Of a stretch of DNA of 64,000 bases, positions 47,317 to 58,775 are shown in pieces. A program made the translations under genes and the position numbers. Each line of letters starts with the position of its first letter. The first letter of the stretch is position 1. The stretch is from Areca catechu (lineage: Eukaryota > Streptophyta > Magnoliopsida > Arecales > Arecaceae): contig CM038047.1 in the NCBI GenBank assembly GCA_021397845.1, positions 39,783,210-39,847,209 on the forward strand. Reading direction: 5' to 3'. Under the pieces are notes generated by a model. The model searched no databases. It had not been told where the DNA came from and was given only the letters and a program-made list of their open reading frames with translations.

Positions 47317-47411
47317 ATCAGTTGAAGCGGCGGTGCCAAGGCCTACAGTTCCAAGGATGATTACTGACGGGACGGAGCCCGAAACAACAATCGATTGATG
47401 GATCAGTTGGG

Positions 47412-47900
47412 ATGATTTTTCATGCATGTCTTGAAGATGATCGGAGTCCCAAAAGGCTTCGAGGAAGTGTTGTTTTCTCTGACGAAGACTTACAAGGCGT
47501 TCAGACGCCGCATAATGATCATGTAGTGATTTCTACGATAATCGCAAACTTTGATGTACATAGAATTTTAGTTGATAATGGAAGCTCTGCCAAAGTTTTG
47601 CTTTACGATGCATTTATCAAGATGAATTTGCTGACTAATAAGCTTCGAAGGATTCATGTGCCGTTAACCAGGTTTGGTGGAAATTCTGTAGGTGTAGAAG
47701 GAGAAATTACACTCCCCGTGACCCTCGGAACAGTCCCAAAGCAGAAGACCTTTCCTCTTACCTTAATGGTTGTTCGAATCCCTTCTGCTTATAATGCTAT
47801 TTTGGAAAGACCTGTCCTGAATAAACTTCAAGCCGTTGTATCGACCTATCATCTTTTAATGAAATTTCCAACTCAAAATGGGATTGGAGAAGTGAGATGA
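47412..47900 (+). pseudogene. pol: Retroviral-type aspartic protease region
   Basis: A 162-residue open stretch contains HNDHVVISTIIANFDVHRIL, then the active-site motif LVDNGSSA (47568-47591), VEGEITLPVTLGT and YNAILERPVLNKLQAVVSTY. D-N-G-S instead of D-T/S-G is common in plant Ty3 elements of this lineage. It would process the gag-pol polyprotein. A stop closes the frame at 47900, so it is detached from RT. Confidence 0.85.
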
Positions 47901-47909
47901 AACCAACAG

Positions 47910-48885
47910 ATGGCTCGTCAGTGTTTGACAATCCAGAATCAACAGTCAATCAACAAACCTACTGCCGAACAAATGGATCCATGTGATCCGACTGATGGAG
48001 TCAGCATATCAATAGAAAGGATTGTTCATATTCCTTTAATAAAGGATGATCCCACTAAAACAATTCAAATTGGAAGCTTACTTGCTGAAGACCAAAGAAA
48101 GAAGTTGGTTGATTTCTTGCAAAAAAATGCTGATATATTTGCATGGACAGCTGCCGATATGATGGAAATTCCAACTGAAGTGATTATGCATAAGCTTAAG
48201 GTTGATCCGCTCAGTCGGCCTGTTCGACAAAAGAAGCGTAATTTTGCCCCAGAAAGATAAAAATTTATCAATGAAGAAGTGAAAATTACTTGATGCTGGA
48301 TTTATCAGAGAAGTTTGCTATCCTGACTGGCTTGCCAATGTAGTAATGGTCAGGAAAGCTAATGAAAAATGGAGGATATGCATAGATTATACTGATATTA
48401 ACAAGGCATGTCCTAAAGATAGTTTTTCTTTGCCCAAAATTGATCAACTGGTTGATGCAACGGCTGGACACAAATTTCTGAGTTTTATGGATACTTTCTC
48501 TGGATATAATTAGATACGGATGAGTCCAGAAGATGAAGAAAAGATGTCTTTCATTACTGATCGGGGGATATATTGTTATGAAGTAATGCCATTTGGTCTT
48601 AAAAATGCTAGAGCTACTTATCATATGTTAGTAAACAAGATCTTTAAGGATCAAATTAGAAAAACCATGGAAGTATATGTAGATGACATGATTGTTAAGA
48701 GCGATCAGTCTGATGATCATATTAAAGATCTGCAGATAGTCTTTGATATTCTGCGACAGAATCATATGAAATTGAATCCGACCAAGTGTGTCTTTGGTGT
48801 AACTTTCGGAAAGTTTTGGGCTTTATGGTTACGAAGTGTGGAATTGAAGCCAATCCAGAAAAAATCTGAGCCATCTTGGGTATGA
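47910..48885 (+). pseudogene. pol: Reverse transcriptase region
   Basis: The linker (47910-48260) ends EVIMHKLKVDPLSRPVRQKK. After a frameshift the RT core reads LLDAGFIREVCYPDWLANVV, KWRICIDYTDINKACPKDSF, then GIYCYEVMPFGLKNARATYH and the catalytic YVDD (48676-48687). It would copy element RNA to DNA in the particle. A TAG replaces the Gln-type position after FSGYN (about 48512), and frame breaks lie near 48265 and 48830. Confidence 0.9.
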
Positions 48886-49061
48886 GACCACCGGTTAATA
48901 AAAAAGAGATCCAACAATTGACTGGATGAATCGCTTCGTTAAGCCGATTCATCTCTTGTTCGGCGGAGAAATGTTTGCCTTTCTTCAAAGCCCTACGACA
49001 AACCAAGTAGTTCAATTAGACAGATGACTATCAGTCGGCTTTTGAAAAGCTTAAGAAGTGT

Positions 49062-49432
49062 TTGACAAATCTGATCATATTGTCTAAACCCCAAGAAGGA
49101 GAAGACTTATATCTTTATTTGGCTGCTTCTGATGAGGCCATCAGTTCTGTATTGGTGAGAAAGGAGTCTGATGGATTGCACAAATCCATTTATTATATCA
49201 GTAAAGTCCTTCATGATGCAGAGATAAGTATCCAAAGCTTCAGAAGATTGTGTATACTTTGGTAATATCGGCTAAGCACCTCAGGCGATATTTTCAGTCT
49301 CATCGCATTGTTGTATTGACCGACCAACCTCTGAGGAATGTTTTACAATGCCTTGATACTTCCGGTCGGATGGCGAAATGGGCAGTTAAATTGAGTGAAT
49401 ATGATATTATTTATCACCGCGATCAGCAATGA
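49062..49432 (+). pseudogene. pol: First RNase H region
   Basis: LYLYLAASDEAISSVLVRKE, then KSIYYISKVLHDAEI, and in another frame SAKHLRRYFQSHRIVVLTDQ and MAKWAVKLSEYDIIYH match the RT-linked RNase H that removes the RNA template strand. One frameshift lies near 49255. Confidence 0.8.
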
Positions 49433-49704
49433 AAGCTCAAGTACTGGCTGATTTTATAATCGAATGTACCTGGAATGACAATGAAAAGGAAGCTCAATCA
49501 TCTGATGAAATAAGGGTGACTGATGCGTCTTGGGTACTACATGTGGACGGAGCTTCAAATTTTTCTGGCTGTGGAGCAGGATTGATCTTATCCAATCCAA
49601 GCAGAGATGTTATGGAGTATGCACTCAGGTTTTCTTTCAAAGTTTCTAATAATCAAGCTGAATATGAAGCTCTCCTAGCTAGCATGAGAATTGCAAAGGA
49701 GTAA
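49429..49704 (+). pseudogene. pol: Second (additional) RNase H, Tat lineage marker
   Basis: The frame contains KAQVLADFIIECT, then WVLHVDGASNFSGCGAGLIL and NNQAEYEALLASMRIAKE. DGASN...NQAEYEALL is the signature of the extra RNase H that Tat elements carry after their own. The rest of the domain (to about 49880) continues with a stop at 49702. It places this element in the Tat clade. Confidence 0.85.
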
Positions 49705-50099
49705 AATGTCTGACGACTAAAGGTATTGTCTGACTCTCAACTAGTTGTTAACCAAGTAAAAGGGGATTTTGAAGTTCGTGATACTACATTAGCTTTATAC
49801 TTAAAGAAGGTTCAAGAGCTTGGAACTTCATTTGATTTTTGAGATATCAGTCATGTCCCTAGGACTGAAAACTCTCGAGCCAATTCATTGTCTAGATTGG
49901 CTACTTCTACATTTGACCAAATGGGTCAGACTTTTGTAGAACATTTGGAAACTCCCAGTATCTCTGTAACAGAAAAAGAAAAGATCCTTCAAAGAGAGCC
50001 GGAGATGGATTAGATGAGCCCGATAATCAAATATCTGACTGAAGGGGTATTGCTTGAAAATAGTATAGAAGCTAAACAAGTTCGGAGGTTTGCTGCTCA

Positions 50100-51226
50100 A
50101 TATGTCATTTTAGATGGCTTATTATATAAAAAATCATTTTTCTAGCAATTATTGAAGTGTTTGTCTCCTTTAGACGCTGATTATGCTCTTAGAGAAGTGC
50201 ATGAAGGAATATGCGGTGATCATTTGGGAGGAAAGCCTTTAACCTATAAAATTATAAGGCAAGGATATTACTGGCCAACTATGTAGAAGGATGTTGCAGA
50301 TTTTGTGAGAAAATGCGATTCTTGTCAAAGGTATGTAAATATTCAGAGGCGTCCTGCCAGTCAGCTAACGCAGTTGATAGCTCCTTGGCCCTTTGCTCAA
50401 TAGGGAATGGATATTCTTGGTCCATTTCCTCCAACATCCGGAAAGCGAAAATTTTTGATCGTTGCCATCGACTATTTTACAAAATGGGTAGAAGCTGAGC
50501 CTCTAGCTTTAATCACTGAATCAAAAGTTGAAATGTTTGTCAGAAATTCTATTATATATCAGTTTGGAATTCCTCATGCTATTATTACGGACAATGAGAG
50601 AGTTTGATAATTAAAAGTTTAAGGATTTCTGTGCTCAATATGGCATCCTTCACAAATTGACATCTATCGGACTTCCTCAAACTAATGGAGAAGCTGAGGT
50701 AACTAATTGGACAATCCTTTATGGATTGAAAACTCAATTAAATGAAACCAAAGGATCTTGGGCTGATGAACTTAACTCTATTCTATGGGCCTACCGAACA
50801 ACTCCCCGATCTACCACGAGTGAATCTCCGTTTAATTTTGCTTATGGGAGTGAAGCATGCTACCTATAGAGATTGTCCTTCATTCCAGAAGAACTAATTG
50901 CTTCGAGGAGTGTAATAATAATGATCTAAGGAGAATTGATCTTGATCTGCTTGAAAATTTCAGGTTGCAGGCATAACTGAAAATGGTAGCTTACCGACAA
51001 AGGGTGGCACGGTATTATAATTCAAGGATAAAGGCTCGAATTTTTGGATTGGAGATCTTGTTTTGCTCTGAACAGCTGTATCCAGACAACTAAACAGGAC
51101 AAACTTGTCCCAACTTGGGAAGGCCCTTAATGTATTACTGAAGTTGTGCGATCAGGGACCTATCAACTTGAAAGTCTAGATGGTTATCCATTGGCAAGGC
51201 CATGGAATGTAGAAAATCTATGTTAA
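50100..51226 (+). pseudogene. pol: Integrase region
   Basis: The zinc-binding part reads HEGICGDHLGGKPLTYKIIR ... CDSCQRY. The DDE core has MDILGPFPPTSGKRKFLIVA (first D, 50407), HAIITDNE (second D, about 50590) and GLPQTNGEAEVTN (E, about 50690). The C-terminal part ends with a sequence resembling GTYQLESLDGYPLARPWNVE. It would insert the cDNA, giving the 5 bp duplication seen. Stops near 50285, 50403, 50607 and 50869 inactivate it. Confidence 0.9.
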
Positions 51227-51849
51227 TACCATCAATAAAGATATCCTCTTTTTCTTTTCTCCTTTTATATGAAGGAAATATATGATGTTGAAATATTCTC
51301 TAAAAAATAGAGAAAAGAAAGGTTAGTCTGACCCACTAACTCATTAGTAATAAATGATCAGAATAATTGATTCCAAGGTTAGCCTGATAAGCTAACTATA
51401 ATTCAACAAATCAAGTTAGCCTGACCCACTAACTTGTCAATATTTAATGATCAGGATAACTGATCAAAAGGTCATATTGATAAATTAATCACAATCTGAC
51501 AAATTGGATTGAGCTGACTCATTAGCTCATTTGTATTAGAATAATTTGCTGATCAATTGAAAAGTTGATCATATGATAATTAATGGTGAATAGCATGATT
51601 TATTATTTTATCAATGATGTTATCTTAAAATATCTGAAGTATGATCTGGTATATTGATGGAAAATAAAAGACTTCATTGATATTCTGGTTACAAAAGGTA
51701 AAAAGAAAAAGCAGCAGTGAAATTACCACCAGTTCTCTATTACATATATTATTCAGCTTTTTATGATGTTTCAACTTTTTCTAATATTTCTTTGATAGGC
51801 AACTTTGTTGGATCGTTGGTTGGCTTTCCCTTTCTTTCTCTGCCGAATA
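51227..51849. repeat. Spacer with tandem-like repeats between pol and antisense genes
   Basis: Units gttagcctgacccactaac recur at about 51321, 51377 and 51414, alternating with aatgatcaggataactgatc. This position matches the repeat blocks of the other elements (3600-3982, 5690-6200). Confidence 0.55.
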
Positions 51850-52898
51850 ATCTATGGAAATAGAGGAAAGATCAAGTCAGGGTATAATTTCTTGATTCCA
51901 TTAATACAGTCTTCAAAACCAAGCTTGTAGCCTTTTTCCCCAACTCGGTTTATTCCATCTTCAAATGCTTTAGATTTTTTAAATTTCTCGATTATAAGGG
52001 GCTTCTGTTGGATCAGCAAGGCATTCTCCTGTTCGTTTTGCTTCAACTTTTTTCAAGAAGTGATATTCTCTTCTTCATCAGGAGATTTTGACTTAATATT
52101 TCTTTATACGCCAGAGTTTTTTCCTCTATGGCTTCATTGCCTGTCGAAGTATTTTTCTTCTTCGGCTCCATCCTCCATAAGCTGATGGGCATACTTTTCA
52201 ATTTGTCTTAGTTGGTTTTGCAGAGAAGATCTTCGCAGTCAATAGGAAAACTCTTGTTTCGAAGACTTTCCGATCAGTGACAGCTTTGTCTTTTTTTTCT
52301 TTAGCTGCAGCTATTTGCTTTTGAAGATCCCCTTGCAAGTTAGTTGCTTGATCCCAGCTCTCTTCGATCATGGAGATATCATTAACAAACTAAATAAAAT
52401 TTTTTTTTGGAACAATCATTGAGATACAGATAAGTTGTTTTGGAAGAGAGGAGTATTATTAACCTTTATAATTCCAGGATAGATGGAAGACAGAATTTCT
52501 TTCACTCCATGCTTAATTGTTGTTTCCCAATCTCTCCGAAGAATAGTAGACTGCAGTATGGTTTTCGCCAACTTCGGATTGTTGATGCTTGTATCGGAAA
52601 CTAATATTTGAATGGCTTTACCATCATTCGGACCAACTGGTTCCTCCAGAGGAGCCTTTCCTTTATCCATTGAAGTATGCTTGGTGGGTGGATCTTGATC
52701 TGTTCCTTTTGGAAGTGGAATGGAAGTCTTTTTTTCTTCTTCCTCAGATGAAGAAGTGATATTTTCAGGAATTTCTGGTTTATTGGAGGTATTTTTTGAC
52801 AAACGCCTTCTTCTTACACATGACCTTTCCTCTCTGAACTGTACTGGTCCGACTTTTCTCTTCGGCATTTGATGAGGTTTCTTTTTACTTGGCTCCAT
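51850..52898 (-). pseudogene. Antisense coiled-coil protein gene 2
   Basis: ATG at 52898 opens exon 1 (to about 52464): KRKVGPVQFREERSCVRRRR, ITSSSEEEEKKTSIPLPKGT, ILVSDTSINNPKLAKTILQS and RRDWETTIKHGVKEILSSIY. Exon 2 starts at about 52389 (FVNDISMIEESWDQATNLQG) and is a frameshifted coiled coil ending with AFEDGINRVGEKGYKLGFED and KKLYPDL at about 51855. Its counterpart in the right-hand element is at 63076-64000. The role is unknown; a basic N-terminus, acidic linker and coiled coil suggest an interacting, perhaps nuclear, protein. Confidence 0.65.
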
Positions 52899-53424
52899 CT
52901 CTCGACTCCGATGAAGATCTCTTCTTAAGGAGTATTCTTTGGAATAAGGAGTTTTACAAGAAAAGTACTTGGGGCAAAGTTGGTTCAAAACCCTGGGCCA
53001 GGGACCTCTTTATATAGAGGTTGCCAATGGCTACGATTTATGGTTCAAATTATGAGATATCAGGAGATCTCGACATGTTTAAAATCTTGATTTGGTGGGA
53101 ATCCGTGCACCATTTCTGATTCTCAAAAAGTCAGTTATAAAATATGTATATAAGGGCATGTGATTTGAATTTGAATTCGAATCTTGTACGGCCTCTTAAG
53201 TCCTGACAAATACGGTTATACGGTTTGCCGATCAACTGCTCTTCTGATAGAAAGTTAACATTTGGCAAAGTTAGTATGATGGCTTATTAGACTTGGCCTA
53301 GAAAAACCTTTACAAAGTATACTCTTTCTTGAAATATTTAAGAAAAAGGGATAGGATATTCAGTAAATCAGATGGAAGTATTACATCGCCCATGAGCAAG
53401 TTAAAGACCTGGTTAATTTAGAAA
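52899..53424. other. Spacer between the two antisense genes
   Basis: On the minus strand this should hold the upstream region of gene 2 and the lost end of gene 1. The region near 52985-53020 has a tatataaagagg box (minus: cctctatataaag), a likely TATA box for gene 2. Confidence 0.4.
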
Positions 53425-55079
53425 TATTTGCTTTGATTCCATAGCATTTATTTTCAACCTAGCTTCCTTTAGCTCTGCTTCTAGAGCTGACGTTTTGATT
53501 GTTGTCTCTTCCAATTTCTTCTCCATGGCAGTCTTTAGTTCTTCAGCTACTTCTTTTTCTGTCTTGGCAACGTTCACCTCGTTGCACATGGTTTTGTGAA
53601 ACTGATCGAAATATTTTAAACTCTCCTCTATGATTCAGATTCCATGAACGAGCTATTTATTTACATTTCAGATTAGTCAGCTTTAATAATAACTAAAAAA
53701 AAAGACAAAAAACAAAAATGATTAACTTCTCAAAAGGAAAAAGAGAACAAGTTTTATCCTATACCTTTAGTAAAGTATGATGAAGTAGTAGGATGGTGTC
53801 ATCAATCTGCTGGGACTTAGTGATTTCCCAGTCTCTTGAAATAATGATAGAGTTCAGAAGATGACGGGCTAGCATTGGGCCATTCAGGCCCGAATCATCA
53901 GCGTATATGGGAAAATCAGCCAAAATATTTGCAGCCGGAGTTCTTTCTTCTTCTTCTTCCCTTATTGGATCCTTTCCTTTATCAATCTGGTCAGTAGAAG
54001 GTAATGATGGACCATTTTCTGAAAATTCCATTGTTTGTCTTTCCTGAACTGGTGGATGAAGGGATGCTGATAGTGGGACTTCATCATCCTCCGACACACT
54101 GGCTATTATAATCGGAGAATTAAGACCCGCTGCGACTGTTGGAGCCGTTGGTGTTATCGGATTTGCCTTCTTCAGTTTTTTAATTCTTCTTTCTTCCTGA
54201 ATAGAAGAGCTAGCTTCTATTTTTCTTTTCTTCTAAAGTTTTCGAAGCTTTCGAACATCCATCATGATTGACGTATCTGCAGTAATTGAGAAGGCAAAGA
54301 TTAAGATTGATTGTTAAGAAATAAATAAAGAAGTAACATCAACAATGGAGGTACTTAAAGAAGGTTTGGGATTGATTTCTGCTGAAAAAAGCTCTCTTTC
54401 ATTGAGAAGTTCTTTAATCGGAGGAACCTCCATTCCCATAAGTTTCTTGTAATCTTCTTGGTCGGAAGACATAACCTTTTTGCCATCATTGGGAGTCAGT
54501 CGAGGTTCCTTATGGCAGTAGTGAAGTCCTAAGGGATTTTGGAGATAATGTAAAAGAAGCCGGGCTTCCAACCGTGAATGGCCGAAGGAAGCCCCGAGAT
54601 AAATTTTTGACCATGGCGTGGATTAATCACCCACCAACCATGGTCGTGAAAGTTCCGTTTCAATACGAATAATATGGTAAAAAGAAAAGTTTTAGGGACT
54701 ATGCCCGCATCCTTGCAAAGAACTAAGAATGCGCAAATGATTCGGATACTATTAGGGGTCAGTTGAGAGGGTAGTACCCGGTATAATCTGAAGATTATAA
54801 GGAAGAAAGGGTGAATCAAAAATCTAAGACTGGCCCTTAGATGTTCCTCGTAAATGGTCAGGCTGCCGGGTGGAGGCCGATCTATTTGGTGTCAGGATTG
54901 AGAAGGATAACAGCATACTCATTCGAGATATTATAGTGCTGTTTCAAAGCTAAGATTCGATGTTCAGTTAAAATGGACCTAACATCACCTATCCTTAATG
55001 ACTCAGCTTATTTTTTCTGTTGTTGGGAGGTGGATTCCTCTAGGTTTTTGATATGACTAACTTCTAATATTCTAGCCAT
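53425..55079 (-). pseudogene. Antisense coiled-coil protein gene 1 (PF04195-like)
   Basis: Exon 1 (55079-54355) starts MARILEVSHIKNLEESTSQQ, then EHRILALKQHYNISNEYAVI and the PF04195-like block: VLPSQLTPNSIRIICAFLVL, LKRNFHDHGWWVINPRHGQK, AIHGWKPGFFYI. Exon 2 (54276-53765) carries MMDVRKLRKL, a basic stretch with EERRIKKLKKANP, and ARHLLNSIIISRDWEITKSQ. Exon 3 starts at 53652 (FDQFHKTMCNEVNVAKTEKE, a coiled coil) but is cut off near 53425, so the LYPDLD end seen in relatives is lost. Stops occur (TAA after QQQKK) and frameshifts follow. Function unknown. Confidence 0.7.
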
Positions 55080-55549
55080 AGTCAAAAAAGAAAGTAAAAG
55101 AAGATCAACTTAAAAGAGAAGGCAGAATAAGATAGAGGCCGACTTGAAAATTTTCTTTTGCTCCTAAGGCGAAGAGATTGAAATGGTGAAAACCTATTTT
55201 TTTGAGAAGGGTGGTGTTTATATAGTATCTTTCAACGGCCCAAGATTTCCCTTGAAAATGAGATCGGTTCAGATCTGGCCACGTGTTAGTAAATATCGAT
55301 TGGGTTTCTCGAAGGATCAAAATGACCTTTTATGATCCGACGGTAGAAATCTGTTGACAAGATGGACGTATTTATTTTTAACAAAAATCTTTCAGCTTTC
55401 TTGGATTTTGAAAATTATAATGATGAGAGGAAGATACGGCTGTTAGTTTTTATAACCGCCTCCCCAATCAGGGTTCGACATGTCATCAAGGCATGCTGCC
55501 CCAAAACGAAAGCTGTTGACAGTTTTTGATTTCCAATAATGAATTCAGA
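55080..55549. other. Upstream region of antisense gene 1
   Basis: On the minus strand a tactatataaac box (about 55214-55225) lies about 140 bp before the ATG. It has the expected sequence and place of a TATA promoter element; the right-hand element has tatataaacatc in the equivalent place (about 60017). Confidence 0.45.
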
Positions 55550-55563
55550 AACTGGGGGACTAG
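55550..55563 (+). other. Polypurine tract
   Basis: aactgggggactag directly precedes the 3' LTR. Confidence 0.8.
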
Positions 55564-56310
55564 TGTTGGGATATGATAAGTTTGGTCTGTTTATGCTGAT
55601 CTATTACAAGCTTGAATCTGGCTAATCAATGCCCAAGAGGCACAAGGCTGATCGATGTCCAAGAGACGTAAAGCCGATCAATGCCCAATAGGCACAAATA
55701 TGATCAATGCCCAATAGGCACAAATATGATCCATATTCAAGAAACATGAAACCAATCAACGCTCAACAAGCATAAGATTGACTAACTTCCAGGTAATTGA
55801 CTAACTTTTATGAAAAGTAAAGCTTATTAATATTCAAATAATGCAGGGATCGTTCAACTTCTGGAGAAGAACTGACCAATTATAGATAAAGAGCTGACCA
55901 ACTAGAGATGAAAGGCTGATCAACTTGAGATAAAGTGCTGACAAACTAAAGATGAAGGGCTGACCAACTATGGATGAAAGGTTGATCAATTGTGGATGAC
56001 TTTCACTGTACATGCTCACGGTCCTGGATTAACCATTTAACAGCTAGATGCCAGCTGTAAGCGGTTAAGTTCGTGGACCTATAAATACCTTCGAGTGCGA
56101 TGGTAATGGACTTTGCTACTTCTTCTTTTCTGCGCCATTCTTTGCCTGGTTTTCCTTCATATCATATCTGTTCCCATCCGGACATCATTAACAAGCTTGA
56201 TAGCCATCTCAACACCCAGATTCTCTAAGAAGATGGCAGAAAGCTAGATCAAATCAGCTCAATTCATTTTCTTTTGATCTAGGCTTGTTGTAATTTGTTT
56301 GGACGTAACA
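55564..56310 (+). repeat. 3' LTR
   Basis: It is a direct repeat of 44975-45723, ending ggacgtaaca, with TATAAATA at 56080-56087. Confidence 0.95.
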
Positions 56311-56315
56311 GGTTT
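56311..56315. repeat. Target site duplication (GGTTT), right
   Basis: GGTTT matches 44970-44974. Confidence 0.9.
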
Positions 56316-56582
56316 AGGTTTCAAATTCCAACCTATTTAATAAATATGTTAAATATTAAATTTTTTGTTTTGATCTGATCCAATATTATTTATATTTAAT
56401 TTAATTTAACATGATTGCCTATCCTTAATCTTTTTGTGCTATAGAGAGCTATGCATGCAATTGAAATCCCATCATGTTGTCCATCCAGGGCTCTCGCATA
56501 ATCTTCCTAGTATGTCTGACAACTCCCATGAGTTTGGCATCCCAATGCAATGATCTTGGATTTCAAAATAAGAATGAGCCTT

Positions 56583-56897
56583 GCATTTTTTTTTTTTGGT
56601 AAAACAAAAGGATAGAAGAGTTTTTAACCTGGTGTAGCTCCCAATAACAGCCCCAGCCCACTAGGTCTTTGTTCGATGCAGGCCACAAGTTTTCGTGTAT
56701 TTCCCACCAATCGGTGAGTACGTCAGCCTAGCCCCATTACAGCACTGGAGTATCAGCCGCTCCACCCCCAATCACGTGTGCCTGGAAATTTTGGATTTAA
56801 TCGAGTTACCCGAAGGATCATGTCGAACCCATGATCAGTGAATAAATTACAAGAAAGGAACTACCCTTTATCGACCGCGCTACCATCGTAGTGGTAC
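56583..56897 (-). mobile_element. SINE copy with 7 bp target duplication
   Basis: GAGCCTT at 56576-56582 and 56898-56904 flanks it. On the minus strand it begins with a tRNA-like head (atggtagcgcggtcgata), has the B-box-like gggttcgacatgatcc, then the family body and a poly-A tail (poly-T at 56587-56598 on plus). It is the second copy with a clear duplication. Confidence 0.85.
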
Positions 56898-56904
56898 GAG
56901 CCTT

Positions 56905-58462
56905 TCGTTTAGAGATGGATAATATGGTAGTGGTTCATGACCGCAAATGATTGGACTTTACGTCACATTGTTATTTTCAAGATATTTGTTTTAGTATGTA
57001 TACCTTCCAAAAATATAAAATTATATGAATATCTTTAATTATAAAATATTTATTTGTATTATGTCTCTATAAAATATTTATTTTGCAAAATACCCTTACC
57101 TGATAGACATTTATAAGAATATTCATATAAATATTAACTTTACCAGGATATTCATATATACAAATTCAAAAATTTTGGAGGGAAAATATTCAATAAATCT
57201 ATTAAAAAATAATCAAAATTTAGCTGAGGCTTGCCAAGTCTTTCTTGACTCTATTGAATAGACAAGTCAAAAAAAAAAAAAAAAAAAATCAAGATTATAA
57301 CCTTGCAACGATTCGAATCTCTTAAAATATTTTACTAACTAAACATCTATAATTAATTTAAATTCAATATACTTTAAACTTCTAAAAATAATGCAGAAGA
57401 TATAAATATCATAAACTCAACAATAATAATTACATTAAAATCAAATAAGAGAATAGAATTACCAAAATAGTCATTTGATATTCCAAATTGACCAGGTTAA
57501 AATCTTAAATAAGGAAAAAAATAGAAATACAACTTGATTATTTTTTCTTTTTTATTCACTTATTGATTCAACCAAGCCATGAAAAACTTGGCAAGTTTTA
57601 GCCAAGTTTGGATCAATTTTTAATATTTTTATGCATATACCTTCCTAATTAAATATGCAAAATCACATGGTCATCCTTTCAAAGTTGCGATTTATATGCA
57701 CACCCTTATAAATTTTTTTTTTGCATGTTTATCCATTAAGAGTATTTTAGTCATTTTACTTTTAAACAACTCATTTCTTAATAATATTAGTGGTATGAGT
57801 ACATGTATAAAAAAAAGAAAGAAAAAAATTGGTATACATATAGAACAAGTATTTTATGAATATATATATAAATAATAATTTTATAAAAAAATATTTATAT
57901 AATTATATATATAGTTTCTAATTGTTTTCTTAACCCTTCTCCCAATCTTTTGCATCACGATTACATGTATTATCATCATTATGGGTGGCAACATTACAAC
58001 TACATCATAACCATCCTCCAATTCTCATCTTAGGATACTTGCTTGCAAATGGATATAAAATAAACTTACCGAACCCGAAGGTTGCATTTAGTACATTGCC
58101 AGGTAATTGTGAACCGGCAATATGGATTGCTAGTAATGCGAATTATTAGTAATGTAGATTGCTGGTAATATTTATTATTATATTTGGTACATGTAGGTAA
58201 TGTTATATAATATAAAATCAAATTTCTAGACTATCCCTAAATTAAATCTATATTTTATTTATAATAATATAATTTTTTTTATATTTTATCTATTTATTAA
58301 AAATATAATTTTTATATTTGATATTAAAAATATAAAAATATTTTTATTTTTATAAAAATTATAAAAATTATATAAAAAATAAAAAGTTTTATATATATGT
58401 GTGTGTATATATAAATATATAGAGGTGGACTCGGCTATATTCGAATATATTTAGAGCCAAAT
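56905..58462. other. AT-rich spacer
   Basis: A poly-A run lies at 57270-57290, with long AT-rich stretches at 57830-57920 and 58250-58430. No gene, terminal repeats or frames were seen. Confidence 0.5.
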
Positions 58463-58775
58463 CTGGTCAGGTTCAAACTCTACAATGGAGGTCCTATATC
58501 GATAATCCAAGCCATTGAATATGATTTACTACATCAAAACTAGTCACATATCAAAAATCATATAATTTGGAAACATTTAGCCTATGCATTAAGTGATAAA
58601 AAACACAACTAATTTAATTTTATTTAGGTTGTCCATTTTTTGATCACTTGATGCATAGGCTAGGGATTTCCAAGTTATATGATTTTTGATATGCAACAAG
58701 TTTTGATATAGTAGATCACATCAACAGTTTGGATCATCAATATGGATCTCTATTATAAAGTTTTAATATGACCGG
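58463..58775. mobile_element. MITE-like stem-loop element, interrupted at its right end
   Basis: 58463-58597 and 58642-58775 are inverted repeats of about 135 bp, sharing ctatgcattaagtgat with atcacttgatgcatag and aaaaatcatataatttgg with its complement. A 44 bp loop separates them. The right arm stops exactly where the LTR at 58776 starts, so the remaining tip probably lies beyond the window. Confidence 0.75.

Larger units (their letters stand above)
44975..56310 (+). mobile_element. Full-length Tat-type Ty3/gypsy retrotransposon, 11.3 kb
   Basis: LTRs lie at 44975-45723 and 55564-56310, with target duplication GGTTT at 44970-44974 and 56311-56315. The primer site is TGGCATGCCAGGTAGGG and the polypurine tract is aactgggggactag. 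Gag, protease, RT, RNase H, a second RNase H and integrase follow in that order on plus; the second RNase H between RNase H and integrase is the mark of the Tat lineage. Two spliced genes lie antisense between pol and the 3' LTR. The LTRs differ by very roughly 5 percent by eye, so the insertion is moderately recent, yet every frame is broken. Confidence 0.95.
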
